NCBI GenBank assembly: GCA_038373885.1 | Contig: JAWZYV010019498.1 | Location: forward strand, 1,302,001 to 1,366,000 | Length of the DNA stretch: 64,000 bases | DNA from: Cheiracanthium punctorium | Lineage: Eukaryota; Arthropoda; Arachnida; Araneae; Cheiracanthiidae | Reading direction: 5' to 3' | In this document: in pieces, positions 24,316 through 35,196 of the stretch | Numbering within the stretch: the stretch's first letter is position 1 | Layout: the number at the start of each line of letters is the position of its first letter | Translations under genes and position numbers: made by a program | Notes under the pieces: generated by a model | Told to the model about the DNA's origin: nothing | The model's input: the letters and a program-made list of their open reading frames with translations, nothing else | Databases searched by the model: none

Positions 24316-25804
24316 CAGGGGCGGCCCTAGGGCCGGACAAACCGGACCCCTGTCCGGGGTGGCAAATTTTAGGGGCGGCATTTTGGCTCGAATTTGAAAT
24401 TAGCAAACGAATTGTTAAAAAATATTCCGAAGAATATCATTGTATATAACTTTACAAGCTGATGTACCCATCAGTCATTGATGGGTTATTTAACTAACTG
24501 CGCGAAATTTCGTTTGCATTGTAAGAGAAGAAAAAATGGAATTAGCAAACTGGCAGAAATATAGAAAGCAAAGTTATAACTCTTCTGTATTGTTTAAAGA
24601 TTACAGGTTAGAGAGCAACAAATTACTGAGACAAACTGTCAATAGAGAAAATATTTTACATTCAAAATTAATGTTTTCTTTTAGTGGATAAGCTTCCTAC
24701 ATCAAAATTTCATTTAAAGGTGCAAAAGAAGATGCTAGTAATGAATATTAAACTGAGAAGAAAATACCTGGAAAATGCTTTGTAACAGCAAGTAGCGTAT
24801 ATTTAACACTGCAACATCTGATTGAATTATATTTTGATGATTTTTGATGATTTTACTTGATGCGCGGAGAACTTTATTAAAGTTTACGTCATACCTCAAA
24901 AATAATTCAAATTTCTAGCAAATTAAAAACCTGTAATTTTAATTTACTAACCGCCTACTTTTTAACAAAATTTCATTTCATTTCCTTTTGTCTGACCACT
25001 AGTTATTTTCACGAAGTGGTCACACAAAATTTTCTCAAAATAATATATATATGTATATATATATAATTAAGAAGAATTCAAACAACGTTATTTAACTCAA
25101 TCTCCTCGTCAGTAACTGAATTTTGTTCTATTAACTTTAGAAATTTTAATATTATGCCTGAAAATTTTTGCACGATTTTCTGAAAATTAAAAATATAATA
25201 ATAATTTTAAAAAAGAAATCTGTGTAATTTGTTTAAGTCGAACAGCCACCTATTGTATTACCTCCAGACGCCTTTCAGTGACCCCCATCTCTCCCCGCCC
25301 CCTAAAAAAAGAAAAAATGCAATGCAACTTTTACAAACCCTTTCAATTTATTCAAATCTTTTAAAAATTTCGATAATGCTTTGTTACCTATCACATGACC
25401 TAATTTCATTCTGTTCTCTTAATCCGTTTTTGATGGATGCCAGAACAAACTTTTTAAGCGATTTTTACAAAATCTAAATCAAAGTCTATGAATTATTTAA
25501 AACAATTTTGGTATCTATTGTTTCAATTAACTTACCATTCAATATAATTCCAGTTTCATTCTATTCCATTGAGCCATTTTTTAACAAAGGGCGAACATAC
25601 ATTTACACACAGTTTTCAAACAACAGTTTTAAATCTCAAAACTTTTAAACGAATTAGAAATATTTTAGTACCTGCAGTTTAAATTAAGTTGCCTCTTTTG
25701 GTGTGGCTATAAAATTAATTTCATTCGCTTCAGTTGTTTATATGTGATGTGCAGACAAATATTTACTCATTTTGCATAGATTTTTCACAAGGTTTCCAGT
25801 TGGA

Positions 25805-25990
25805 TTCAAATTACACTTTGTTAACGAAGTTCAACAATCCAAATACTATCCCATATTTCTAGATTGCATTCCTGATGCCAAAAAAATCGTACAAATCGCA
25901 TTCTTAGTAAGGTATAAAGTTATTGACAAATCTAATTCCAATGAGGCTACCGTTAAAATTGATGAAAGAATTTTAAGTTTTTGTTTGTGA
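25805..25990 (+). pseudogene. hAT transposase fragment, RNase H-like fold region
   Basis: The frame contains KYYPIFLDCIPDAKKIVQ followed by FLVRYKVIDKSNSNEATVKI. This matches the pattern K-Y-Y-x-I-x-L-D-C-T-P-D-x-S seen in ZMYM1-like hAT transposases around the first catalytic Asp (from memory of the family). The reading frame closes at 25990, and the neighbouring catalytic residues are not recoverable by eye. Confidence 0.65.
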
Positions 25991-27034
25991 TTTGGCTTCA
26001 GGATTATTTAATTCTCTCAAACAGTTCATGTTCCTACGTTCTATTATTATTTGGTATAAAATCTTCAATTCCGTGAATCCATTAACCCTACAGTGCATAC
26101 TGTAGCCAATTGGCTACACTCTCATTTATTTTTTATTTTTTTGTAATAAAAAGAAAATGTTGTAGTTTTTGTTTAAAATATGCATTTAAAATAAATGTAA
26201 GATCTTATGGAAATAAATTTTAGTTTTTAAAATGTATGCCAGCATTATTTTTTGAGAAATCCAGCATGGATTTATAACAAGTGCATCCAGTTCACTGAAC
26301 AAACTTTAGCTGAATATTTAATTGCTTCTAATTTTTATTGCTAAATGAAAATAAACACAAAACTATTAAAACATGGTAATATTGGACTAAATAAAGTAAA
26401 ATTGGGCTATATTACTTTCTTCGGTTTTACGAGAGCTGTAAGGTGGAGCTTCGTATCTGAATATTTTTTATGATTTTTCTGGGAAATTACATGCTGAATT
26501 TTTTAGCAAATATTTTTCCTAGCATAAGTAAATCTAAATGAAGTTACGATTTTATTTTCAGCCCATTTTAAAAAATCACGCATTGTAGGGTTAATAAAGC
26601 TATTGCAGTCAAAAGACAACGATTTACCACCTGCTCTAGAACTCTTATGAAACTGTAAAGATTTTTTTTCAAAGGAGCTTCGATTGGATGTGATTTTAAA
26701 TGAAATGTTCTGTTATGCAAGAGAACTGACCGACGAGATCGTATTCTGGCTAACACTGAGTTTACGCAGAAACGTAACATATTAATTTTGATTGCGAAGC
26801 ACGAGATGATCTGCCGAAGGATCCTAAATTAAAATTCAAGATAGTTTTATTTTTTACAGTAAATAAAGCGATTGCCTTAGAATGCAGATTTAATTTAATA
26901 AGTACCCAATGTAATTATTTTAAATTTTAGCACGGCATATATGAGTTAAAAGATACTCCTAAAAAGTGCTAATTAAACATTGTAACACAGTGTAACAGTA
27001 TTAACACTGTGTAAAGTGTAAACAATTAGAGTTA

Positions 27035-27346
27035 ATGCTGACCGATGGAGAATCAGGGAATATAAACGCTCTTGATCTAGTAAATGAACTAGTGTCAGTT
27101 ACTGCCTTATTAGGCAAAAAAGAAAGCCCAATTGAAATTTTTAAGCTAATTTCAACTCTAGATTTTACACGCACTTCTGCTTCGAGAATTTTGCTTTCTT
27201 TGCCGACAATTGTGGCAAGTGCAGAGAAGAGTTTCTCAAAATTAAAGTTAACTAAAAATTTCTTTTGTTCCACAACTCTTCCAGATACGTTAAATAATTT
27301 AACTACATTGGCTATCGAACATGAATTAGTTAAAAAATTGATTTAA
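27035..27346 (+). pseudogene. hAT C-terminal dimerisation domain fragment
   Basis: The 103-aa frame contains SLPTIVASAEKSFSKLKL, then NFFCSTTLPDTLNNLTTLAI and EHELVKK. The string V-A-S-A-E-R/K-S-F-S-K-L-K is a hallmark of the hAT family dimerisation region. The ATG is arbitrary; the domain has no intact upstream catalytic part. It lies ~275 bp from the element's right end, where a hAT C-terminus is expected. Confidence 0.85.
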
Positions 27347-27638
27347 GAGAAAAAGTCAGGAATTTTGCGAAATTAAAAGCCAGAAAAAGAACTCTTGAAT
27401 TTTCTCTCTTTCTTTTGGTTTTTAGCTTAATGTGTGGTTTTTAATAAATATGGTTCTTTCTTATGCTGTGTTATGTTTAAAGAGCTATTCCAGTTTTATA
27501 GGCATGAAAACAGAATCTGTAAACAATTTATTTCTTTTAATAGCAATTTTACTGTGGGAGAGGGGGGGGCGGCATTTTATATTTTTGTCCGGGGCGGCAA
27601 AACTGTTAGGGCCGGCCCTGTTTGCAGATTATGTCACA

Positions 27639-27715
27639 GATTTGACTTCGTCAATGAGCAACTTTCACAACCCTTGACTAATGCTTCTATATCCCGATCA
27701 ATGCCTGGCCAATAT
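27639..27715 (-). repeat. 77-bp Gypsy A segment, right copy of flanking duplication
   Basis: One mismatch with 17316-17392. It directly abuts the Gypsy B 5' LTR end (27638). Retroviral-type integration should leave only 4-6 bp duplicated. Confidence 0.9.
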
Positions 27716-29785
27716 ACGTATTTGCGTGCGAGCTGTTTCATTTTGGTGATTCCCAAATGGGTTTCGTGAAGTTCTTCTAGTATTCTCGAACGTAAGGTTT
27801 TAGGAATCACAACTCTGTCCTTTCAGAAAAGAATACCATCTAGCAACGTGAACTCTGAATCTTCAGATTTGTTTCGTAGTCTCTGGATAACTTCATTCAG
27901 CTCTGTATCTTTGCTGGTTTCGGATTGAATTTTCATTGAAGTAATGTCTTCGTTTGAAATTTGAAAAACATTTTCGGCGCATACCTGATTTGCTTCTTCT
28001 CCTATATATTCATCTACTGTAGAACCTGGAATTTTGATGGATGCTCTAGACAAGCAGTCAACATTTTGATTCTCTGCACCTTTCTTGAATTTCACTGCGT
28101 AATCGAAACTGGATAAATATGAAGCGTAGCGCAGCAATCTGGCTGATGTCATGCGTGGAAGTGACTTGTTCGGGTGAAAAATCCTTGTTAATGGTTCATT
28201 GTCAGTTACTAGGGTGAAATGTTTTCCGAAAACGTAGTTGTAGAAGTGGGTGACACTAAAAATGATGGCCAATGCTTCTCGATCCAACTGGCTGTAATTT
28301 TGCTCCGAAATTGTGAGTGCACGAGAGGCATATGCAATAGGTCTTTCTACACTATTAACAGGATGACTTAGCACAGCTGCAACTCCCGTAGGACTGGCAT
28401 CCGTCGTCAGGAACAGAGGTAAACTCGGGTCGAAAGGTATAAGCACCCGATCACTGCTGAGTTCACTTTTCAATTTCAGAAATGACGATTCACAACGGGC
28501 AGTCCATTTCCAAGTTTCATCTTTTCGTAGCAACCGTCGAAGTGGATAAGAAATTGTTGAAAAATCTGGTATGAAACGGGAGTAGTAAGTCACAAGTCCT
28601 AAAAATCGTTTAATTTCTTCGGCATTAGTTGGACGTGGCATTTCTTGCACAGCTCGAACCTTTTCAGGAGACTTGCTAATCTTGTTATTTTCTATAACAT
28701 GCCGGAGGTATTCAATTTTTTCTTTGAAAAAGGAACACTTCTGTTTGTTAAGATGTAGGTTGAATTCGGACAGTCTTTGCAAACAAGATTCTAAGTTTTT
28801 AGAACATTCTTCGAAAGTTTCACCGTGAATAATTATGTCGTCAAAGTAAGCTTCCGTTTTCGATAAACCCTGTAGAATTTGTGTGAGGATCCTATTGAAT
28901 TCGGATGGGGCTGTCTTGATACCAAAACTCAGTCGATGCATTCTGTAAGTGCCCCGATGAGTTGATATTGTCTGGATATGGCTACTTTCTTCATCAACAC
29001 AGAGATGCAGATAAGCTTTATACAAGTCGAGTTTGCAAAAAAATCTTGAATTTCGTAAACTATGGAGGACTTCATCTATTCTTCTCACTGGATGATTTGC
29101 TTGAATAAGGCGTTCGTTGACTCCACATTTATAATCGACGCATAGGCGAACACCACCATTTGGTTTAGGAATTACAACCAATGGAGAACCCCAATCACTA
29201 GCAGGAACTAAGCTGATGACACCATCTGCTTCAAGTGCATCTAACTCTTTGTCGACTCGATCCCTCAGTGCGTAAGGAACATCGCGTTCTTTCGTAAAAA
29301 CAGGTTTTGCTCCTTCTCGAAGTTGAAGGGAAACTTTGAATTTGGGTACACAACCAACTCGTTCTTCAAATATATGTGCAAATTTATCCAAAAGTAAATT
29401 GACAGGATCCATTTGAGACACTGCAGATCTTTCTATTGAAATATTTGAAATATCGGCGTCAAGCTGTTGAAGATCAATTTTTAAAGCTCTAATCCATTGA
29501 CGACCAAGAATAGCAGCGCATCCCTCTGGGACTATGTGCAATTCACCTGTGATATTCTTGTCTCGAAATGTAACATTAACAGTAACTTTTCCTAGTGGGT
29601 GGATAATATTTCCTGAATATGTTCGAAAAGCGATTCTAGAATTTTCTAAAGGCATATTTAAGTTTAATTTCTTGAAATCAGTTATAGAAAGTAGTGAAAA
29701 TTTGGCACCGGAATCTACTTCAAAAGGCTGTAATTTTCCATTGAGTTGGACAGAGAGTCCTGGGATATGTCGAATAAGTCTATAA
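27640..29785 (-). pseudogene. Gypsy A protease, reverse transcriptase and RNase H
   Basis: The main frame runs 29655-27823, extending without a stop upstream to about 29785. Protease VDSGAKFSLLS lies near 29715-29680. RT has SDWGSPLVVIPKPNGGVRLC, LDLYKAYLHLCVDEES, LSFGIKTAPSEFNRI and catalytic EAYFDDIIIHG near 28840. RNase H has LTTDASPTGVAAVL, AYASRALTISEQNYSQLD and LVTDNEPLTRIF, then the Gypsy tail VDCLSRAS. After an apparent stop at 27823 the sequence continues to the integrase zinc region (to 27640), where Gypsy B is inserted. It overlaps gag in the -1 frame. It is otherwise the least damaged coding region in the window. Confidence 0.92.
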
Positions 29786-30923
29786 CGTGAAATTCATTTG
29801 TACAAGCAATAGGACGTATGGCATTTACGCTGAAATTTAAATCGTGATCTTGAACATAGGATGCGACAGTATGAACAGAAGATTTTGAATTGGAATTTAT
29901 GGGCTTGTTCGATGCTTTCAGCAGAGTTGAAATGTACACCTTACTCACGTGACCACTTTTTTTGCACGAGTCACACCTCAGCTTTGACCTATGAGTTCGA
30001 CAGTCCTTGACCTTGTGATTATTTTTCCCGCAACGAATGCATAAATTTTCTATCCCTAGAGCTTTATAATCGATTTGCTGACGTTTTGAACTAGATCGTG
30101 AACTTGAACGTTTTCTTTGGTGTGACGTACTGGACAATTTATGGGTTTCGAAAGTATCAGAAAACGATTGACGTGACGGAGTTTTCTGAGTCAATTCTTT
30201 GCTTTCGATTTTAGACGCCTCAAGGGCAATTGCCTTTGAAAGGATATCGTCGAAAAAGGTCACATCTGACTGCAAAATTTGTTCTCGCAGCCAGTTATCT
30301 CTTAGTCCCCTAATAAACTGGGCTCGAAGAAAGACATCAGCAATAGAAACCGAATTCTCGCAATCGCATTTAACCGAAAACTCACATTCCACCAAGTCTC
30401 TTTGTAAAGCGGCAACAAATTCAGAAATAGTTTGGTGTGCTGCTTGATAAACGTTAAGGAAATAATGCTGTGAAACTACAACATTCTTTTTGGGAATAAG
30501 CATCTGTTTCAGAGATTTCACCAGGTCTTCATACGATAAGGACTTAACAGGTTTCTCTGGACCAAGAAAAGCAGCGAGATTGTTGTAATGCGTAGGGCCT
30601 GTAGACACGCACAGGAGCTGAGCGATTTTCTCTTTATTTGTAACACCTTTCATTAAACAATAATTGTCGAAACGTTCTAAGTAACAATTGAACTTTTCGC
30701 GTTTAGGTTCAAAACTTTCAAACGGGGAAACATTAATTAAATTGTCCGATGATTCAGAAGAATTCGGTTTTGAAAAATATTTTTCCATTTGTGTTAACAT
30801 AGTTTGCTGTTGTTCTGCGAACGCCGTCATAAATTCTTTAAATTGTTCTGAATTCATTTTGAAGAAAGAAAAGTAAAAATTGAAAGTCACAGTACCTGGT
30901 TCAAAAGTTATTCCCATTCGCAA
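29715..30923 (-). pseudogene. Gypsy A gag
   Basis: 402-aa frame. The more likely start is the second Met at 30857 (MNSEQFKEFMTAFAEQQQ), because the preceding 22 residues lie next to the leader and are not conserved-looking. The capsid-like part runs through FESFEPKREKFNCYLERF and HYFLNVYQAAHQTISEFVAAL. The zinc knuckles are CIRCGKNNHKVKDC, which is complete, and CDSCKKSGHVSKVY, where the final Cys is replaced by Tyr. Gag ends with a TAG at 29715 while pol is open in the -1 frame, which suggests programmed -1 frameshifting, though I see no canonical slippery heptamer. The ORF itself is unbroken but the element is not autonomous. Confidence 0.87.
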
Positions 30924-31045
30924 AAGAATTTTTAGAAGACTGAGAACAGAAACGCTTCTTGTTTACGCAGAAGACAATATTTGAAGGAATCGAAAGTAAT
31001 ATTTTGGTAAAATCATACAAGACGGTGCCCCTCATGTAAACACGG

Positions 31046-31143
31046 CGATAGCCGCTGGAGCTTGGCGATCGCCAAGTGCGAGCGCTGCAGACCTTGGCGC
31101 CAAGCCTCCCTGGCGACCGCCAAGCTCCAACGGCTATCGCCGT
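31046..31143. repeat. subterminal hairpin of C2
   Basis: ggcgatagccgctggagctt pairs with aagctccaacggctatcgcc across a ~60-bp interior that contains further ttggcg/cgccaa pairs. It is equivalent to 23063-23180 in C1 but shorter. Confidence 0.85.
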
Positions 31144-31549
31144 CTTGTGACGAATAAACCTAGTTATATACCACTAAAATTTTACAAAGAAACACAAATT
31201 CTAAGTAAATGACACTATATAAAACAGTCAAATCCACAACAAAACATTAGAAAAAGTACAATTAAAGAAGCCCTTACCTCACTTTCCCCCCCCCATTCTA
31301 TATTCCACACATCGACTAACACATTCTATATTCCACACACATACTAACGAAGAAATTCCCCGAGACGCTCACTAACTTACGGTAAAGGGTCCGTAAAACG
31401 GAATCAAAACCACAAGGAAAATCCAACACAAACTTATTCGACTCAGAATCAAAGAACACCAAACTTCAATCTTCATGCAATTAACACTAAATGAAAATTC
31501 TATACTTCAAATGCACCGCGTTTAATTATCAGAATTGCCACTCAGATTC

Positions 31550-31596
<47 letters not shown>

Positions 31597-31739
31597 ATTT
31601 TCCAGACCAACATGTGATAAAAAATCCTGACGATTTTCACGTTTATGACGTCAGCTTTACATATGTTCTCCAAGGGCGGAACCAGAAGCCTCCTAAATAT
31701 TGGTAAAAGCCCCATTTATGTAGTGTAAAAACATTTTTC

Positions 31740-32600
31740 TCGGAGGGCGCGAGCCACTCTGCGAGACCCCAAAAAAAACATCAGTGGGTCCGGCCACCGC
31801 CTCAAAGGGCCGCCTCGAAAATATGCTATCGCGGGCCCCTCTGCGATACCCCAAAAAAACATCAGTGGGTCCGGCCATCGCCTCCATGGGGCCCCCTCGA
31901 AAATATGCTAACGCGGGCCCCTCTGCGAGACCCAAAAATAAACATCAGTGGTCAGGCAACCGCCACAAGGGGGCCCCCCTCCAAAATATCCTAACGCGGG
32001 CCCCTCTGCGAGACCCAAAAAAAACATCAGTGGGTCCGGCCACCACGTCAAGGGGGCCCCCTCGAAAATATGCTAACGCGGGCCCCTTTGCGAGACCCCA
32101 AAAAACACATCAGTGGGTCCGGGCGGGCCCCTCTGCGAGATTCAAAAAAAAACATCAGTGGGTCCAGCCACCGCCTCTAAAGGGCCCCCTCGAAAATATG
32201 CTAAGCGGGCCCCTCTGCGAGACCCAAAAAAAACATCAGTGGGTCCGGCCACCGCCTCAAGGGGGCCCCCTCGAAAATATGCTAACGCGGCCCCTCTGCG
32301 AGACCCAAAAAAAAACATCAGTGGGTCCGACCACCGCCTCAAAAGGGCCGCCTCGAAAATATACTAACGCGGGCCTCTCTGCGAGACCCCAAAAAAAAAC
32401 GTTAGTACAAGTTGAAGCAAATTAGAATAGTAGACGAAACAGGAAAAAACGAAAAATAACAATAACGCATGCGCAAAACGCAAATTAACAGCTTAATGAC
32501 GTCAAATTGAGCAAGCGAGCAAGCGAATTCGTTACATTCATGGATACATACATTCGAAAATATGCTAACGCGGGCCCCTCTGCGAGACCGAAAAAAAAAC
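31740..32600. repeat. ~80-bp minisatellite in C2
   Basis: About eight units of the same GC-rich repeat as in C1 (31740-32400), plus a separate unit end near 32565-32595 in the duplicated flank. Individual units have small indels; long frames such as 31784-32425 are not proteins. Confidence 0.9.
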
Positions 32601-32968
32601 ATTAGTACAAGTTGAAGCAATTTGGAATACGCTGTCGAGATTAACAGCTTAGTGACGTCAAATTGAGCAAGCGAATTCGTTACATTCATCTGCTTACGTC
32701 ACACATACACAGTAGCTAGATTAAAAAACAACTATTACGCATGCCCGAAAGTGCAAGAAATTTCGCATCTTTCAATAGTTCTAAATTATCCAATTTACAA
32801 TATTTGACGCATTATCATTCCTCCAAAAAAAACGTCGCCAAGCTCTACACATATCTTTATGGTTGCCAGTCAAACTACCATCGGCAGGGTACTTTACTAA
32901 CGTTGAACATCGCTCACGATGTCGCCAGAACCAAGGGGCACCGGATACGGAACATAGGCCAATATTTT

Positions 32969-32987
32969 TCTAACTCGTCGCCAAAAC
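32969..32987 (-). other. probable primer-binding region of Gypsy A
   Basis: On the minus strand the 5' LTR is followed by GTTTTGGCGACGAGTTAG. TGGCGACGAGTTAG starts with TGG, the complement of the universal CCA tRNA end, four bases from the LTR. I do not recognise the tRNA. Confidence 0.55.
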
Positions 32988-33236
32988 TATCGTGATCTTG
33001 TATATCTGGGATATAATAAAAGGTAACCATGTATAATTAGAAATATTCAACATGGATTAACATTTAACCTATATTTATTGCATTTACTATTTACAGTTGA
33101 ATCTTACATGCGTGCGTTCTAGAATCCAGCATCTTGAGCGCGAATCAACAACAACATAGATAATAGAAAGTAAAGGTAGAGTGAAAACATAACATGCGAT
33201 ACTAGCGCCATACAGTTTATAGAAGAAAACCCAACA
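32988..33236 (-). repeat. 5' LTR of Gypsy A
   Basis: 249 bp, matching 16102-16350 with about six substitutions. Helitron homology resumes a few bases to the right. Confidence 0.92.
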
Positions 33237-33420
33237 CGAAAACTGTGCAAATCGCTAGAACTCACTTACTCAAAATCGATGTTTCAGCCATTTTATTTTT
33301 TCGCCAAACTAAAAAATTTTACACATTAGCCTCGGAAATCTTCAATTCTTATTGTTTTGCGTATAAAACATTTCATTCCTTCTCTGATTTCCCATGCACA
33401 CGATATTATAATTTTTAAAA

Positions 33421-35196
33421 AATCTGATGTGTCCAACACATGACTTCCTTGCACGTCCATTAGATCAAAAATATTTTCGACGCACTTCCTCTAAATTTAT
33501 TTGTTTGAAAGAGATAAAATATCAATAATAGTAAGGTTTAGCGATTTCTAGCCAAATATTTCGATATCGCCAAGCTGAGTTCAATTTGAAAGATTTCCTT
33601 CTGACACTTTATTTGGCGATATTTCACCAAAAGCCGACAAACTTGAGATAGTCAGCGAGATTTTGGGGATAGCCAAAGTAGTCATTGACCACAGACTTTC
33701 AATGAATTGAATGCATCTATACACCTCAATGTATTTAAAGTCATTTGGCTCACCATGTAAATAAATTCTCAATCGATTGCTGTCAAAAAAGATATTGAAA
33801 ACAGTTAGATATTACAATAGTTCTAAATACAAAGTTAAAAAATCTACGGGTTAAAGTTTTAGAGTTATACAAAATAGGAAATAATTTTTGGCGCCAAATT
33901 TGGCGATATTTCGGCGAAACTCGTCAATGTCGACGACATTTGGCGAGATTTTAAGCATAAACCAAACAATGACAGATTATCGCCAAATTTGGCGATATTT
34001 CGCCAAAACTCGCCAAGAACGATGACAAATGGCGATACTTTGGGCATGGACCAAATGACTGACTATCGCCAAATTTGGCGATATTTCGCCAAAACTCGCC
34101 AAGGTCGAGGACAGACGGCGAGATTTTGGGTATGTACCAAACAATGACTGTCTACAGTTGTATTATAATGAAGATGTCCATAGACATTAAGGTACTGAAA
34201 TTCTTTTCGGTGGTCCTGTAAATAAACTCTCCAGTAGATTGAACCAAAAATCGAGATGCACAACTAGATGTTACAACATTCTTATATATGAAATTTCATA
34301 ATAGTTTTTGAGATTTGAGAGTTAAATATGCACACACGTACACCAAAAGTCGCCAAGCTTCGCGACTTTTGGCATAGTTCTTGAGGGAGGCACGTGACCG
34401 TGGTCGGACCATTACCTAACTTATGTGGTAGGACGGTATTATGCTTGAAATGGATGATTGACCGTAATGTATTGGAAATCTTTTGAGTGTTCCTGTAGCA
34501 GAACTATAAATGATAAAGACAGTTTTTTTAATGGAGAAATTCATTTTCTAACTCTTTACAGCATATATCACTTCTGAGTCGTTTGAAATAGCCCAATACC
34601 TCTAAAAAACGCTTTGATGAATTTCGGCCCATTGAGTGTAATGTATTTCGAATGTTTTGGGCAGTCCTGTAGATAAACTATCCAGTCGAATGGAACCAAA
34701 AGGGAAGGTGCACAACTAGATGTTACAACTATCCAAAATATGAAGTTTCGACATTCTACGCCTAATAGCTTTTGAGTTAGGCGAGTTTAATGAATTTCGG
34801 CCCATAGAGCGTAATGTATTTCGAATCTTTTGGGCGGTCATGTACATACACTATCCATTCGATTGCCACCAAAAGGGGAGGTGCACAACTAGATCATAGA
34901 ACAATCCTAAATATCAAATCTCAACATTCTACGACCAATAGTTTTTGAGATATGCGAGTTACATACATACGTACGTACAGACGGCATGGAAAAACTGGCA
35001 ACAGTAGACTCGCCACTGGTCAAAATGAGTTGCAGACGCGTTAATATGATCGTGCATGCTAGCCTACGATGAGATGCATCGAAAAAAGTTTTTAAATTAA
35101 ATTTAGAGGTAGTCAAAATCGGTTTTTAAGTCGAAATTTGGCCCCCAAAATTTTTCGGGATCACATTACTTCCTTATACTAAGTACAAGGAAGTAA
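33421..35196. repeat. left arm of 3.8-kb palindrome
   Basis: Almost fully reverse-complementary to 35450-37245. The outer end has ctgatgtgtccaacacatg next to acttccttgcacg. The inner end is a short hairpin, ttacttccttatactaag next to tacaaggaagtaa. The arm contains three ~88-bp direct repeats, each with cgccaaatttggcgatattt (about 33893-34150), and ~170-bp repeats containing caaaagattcgaaatacat-type text. No coding region is seen. It is inserted into the minus-strand Helitron. Confidence 0.9.

Larger units (their letters stand above)
24316..27620 (+). mobile_element. hAT element (ZMYM1-like transposase family), decayed
   Basis: Left end CAGGGGCGGCCCTAGGGCC and right end GGCCGGCCCTG are inverted repeats, with a second match of ggggcggcattttg near both ends. 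It is flanked by the 7-bp duplication TTTGCAG (24309-24315 and 27621-27627), and the intact Gypsy B LTR shows the empty site. Transposase remnants lie in order on the plus strand: a possible N-terminal piece near 24537-24690, a central piece at 25805-25990 and the dimerisation domain at 27035-27346. The long AT-rich stretches between are broken by stops. Confidence 0.9.
17409..27638 (-). mobile_element. Gypsy B, LTR retrotransposon nested in Gypsy A
   Basis: LTRs at 17409-17649 (3') and 24085-24315 plus 27628-27638 (5', split by a hAT element). Right to left on the minus strand: PBS, gag with zinc knuckles, transposon C1, protease-RT, RNase H, integrase and PPT. The LTRs differ at about 3 of 241 sites (~1.2%), half the divergence of the Gypsy A LTRs, consistent with later insertion. 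The coding region has an in-frame stop in gag, a frameshift between RT and RNase H, a stop before the integrase core and a frameshift within integrase. Confidence 0.9.
31006..32960. mobile_element. transposon C, copy C2 (1955 bp), inverted relative to C1
   Basis: Flanked by the perfect 8-bp duplication AATATTTT (30998-31005 and 32961-32968). The ends GGTAAAATCATAC and (other strand) GGCCTATGTTCCG are the same as in C1. It lies in the Gypsy A leader between the PBS and gag. It lacks the 376-bp MITE carried by C1, has a shorter minisatellite, and carries a long poly(A) tract (about 31556-31594) where C1 has a shorter poly(T). There is no transposase, so it would need one in trans. Confidence 0.9.
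16102..33236 (-). mobile_element. Gypsy A, LTR retrotransposon (interrupted)
   Basis: A complete LTR-to-LTR element on the minus strand. From right to left it has: the 5' LTR (32988-33236), a primer-binding region, a leader interrupted by transposon C2, gag, protease-RT-RNase H, then Gypsy B with its own nested elements, the integrase, a polypurine tract (PPT) and the 3' LTR (16102-16350). The two 249-bp LTRs differ at about 6 positions (~2.4%). Flanking 4-mers CCAA (16098-16101) and CGAA (33237-33240) fit a TSD with one change. Helitron sequence resumes on both sides, confirming the outer boundary. Confidence 0.9.

Noticed and set aside
31784..32425. 213-aa Pro/Gly/Arg-rich frame
   Set aside because: It is a translation of the ~80-bp minisatellite; several other frames and the opposite strand are equally open.
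20775..32960. A single 12-kb element with ~2-kb terminal inverted repeats (Polinton-like)
   Set aside because: Each inverted arm has its own, different, perfect 8-bp target duplication and interrupts a different Gypsy element. They are two insertions of one transposon.
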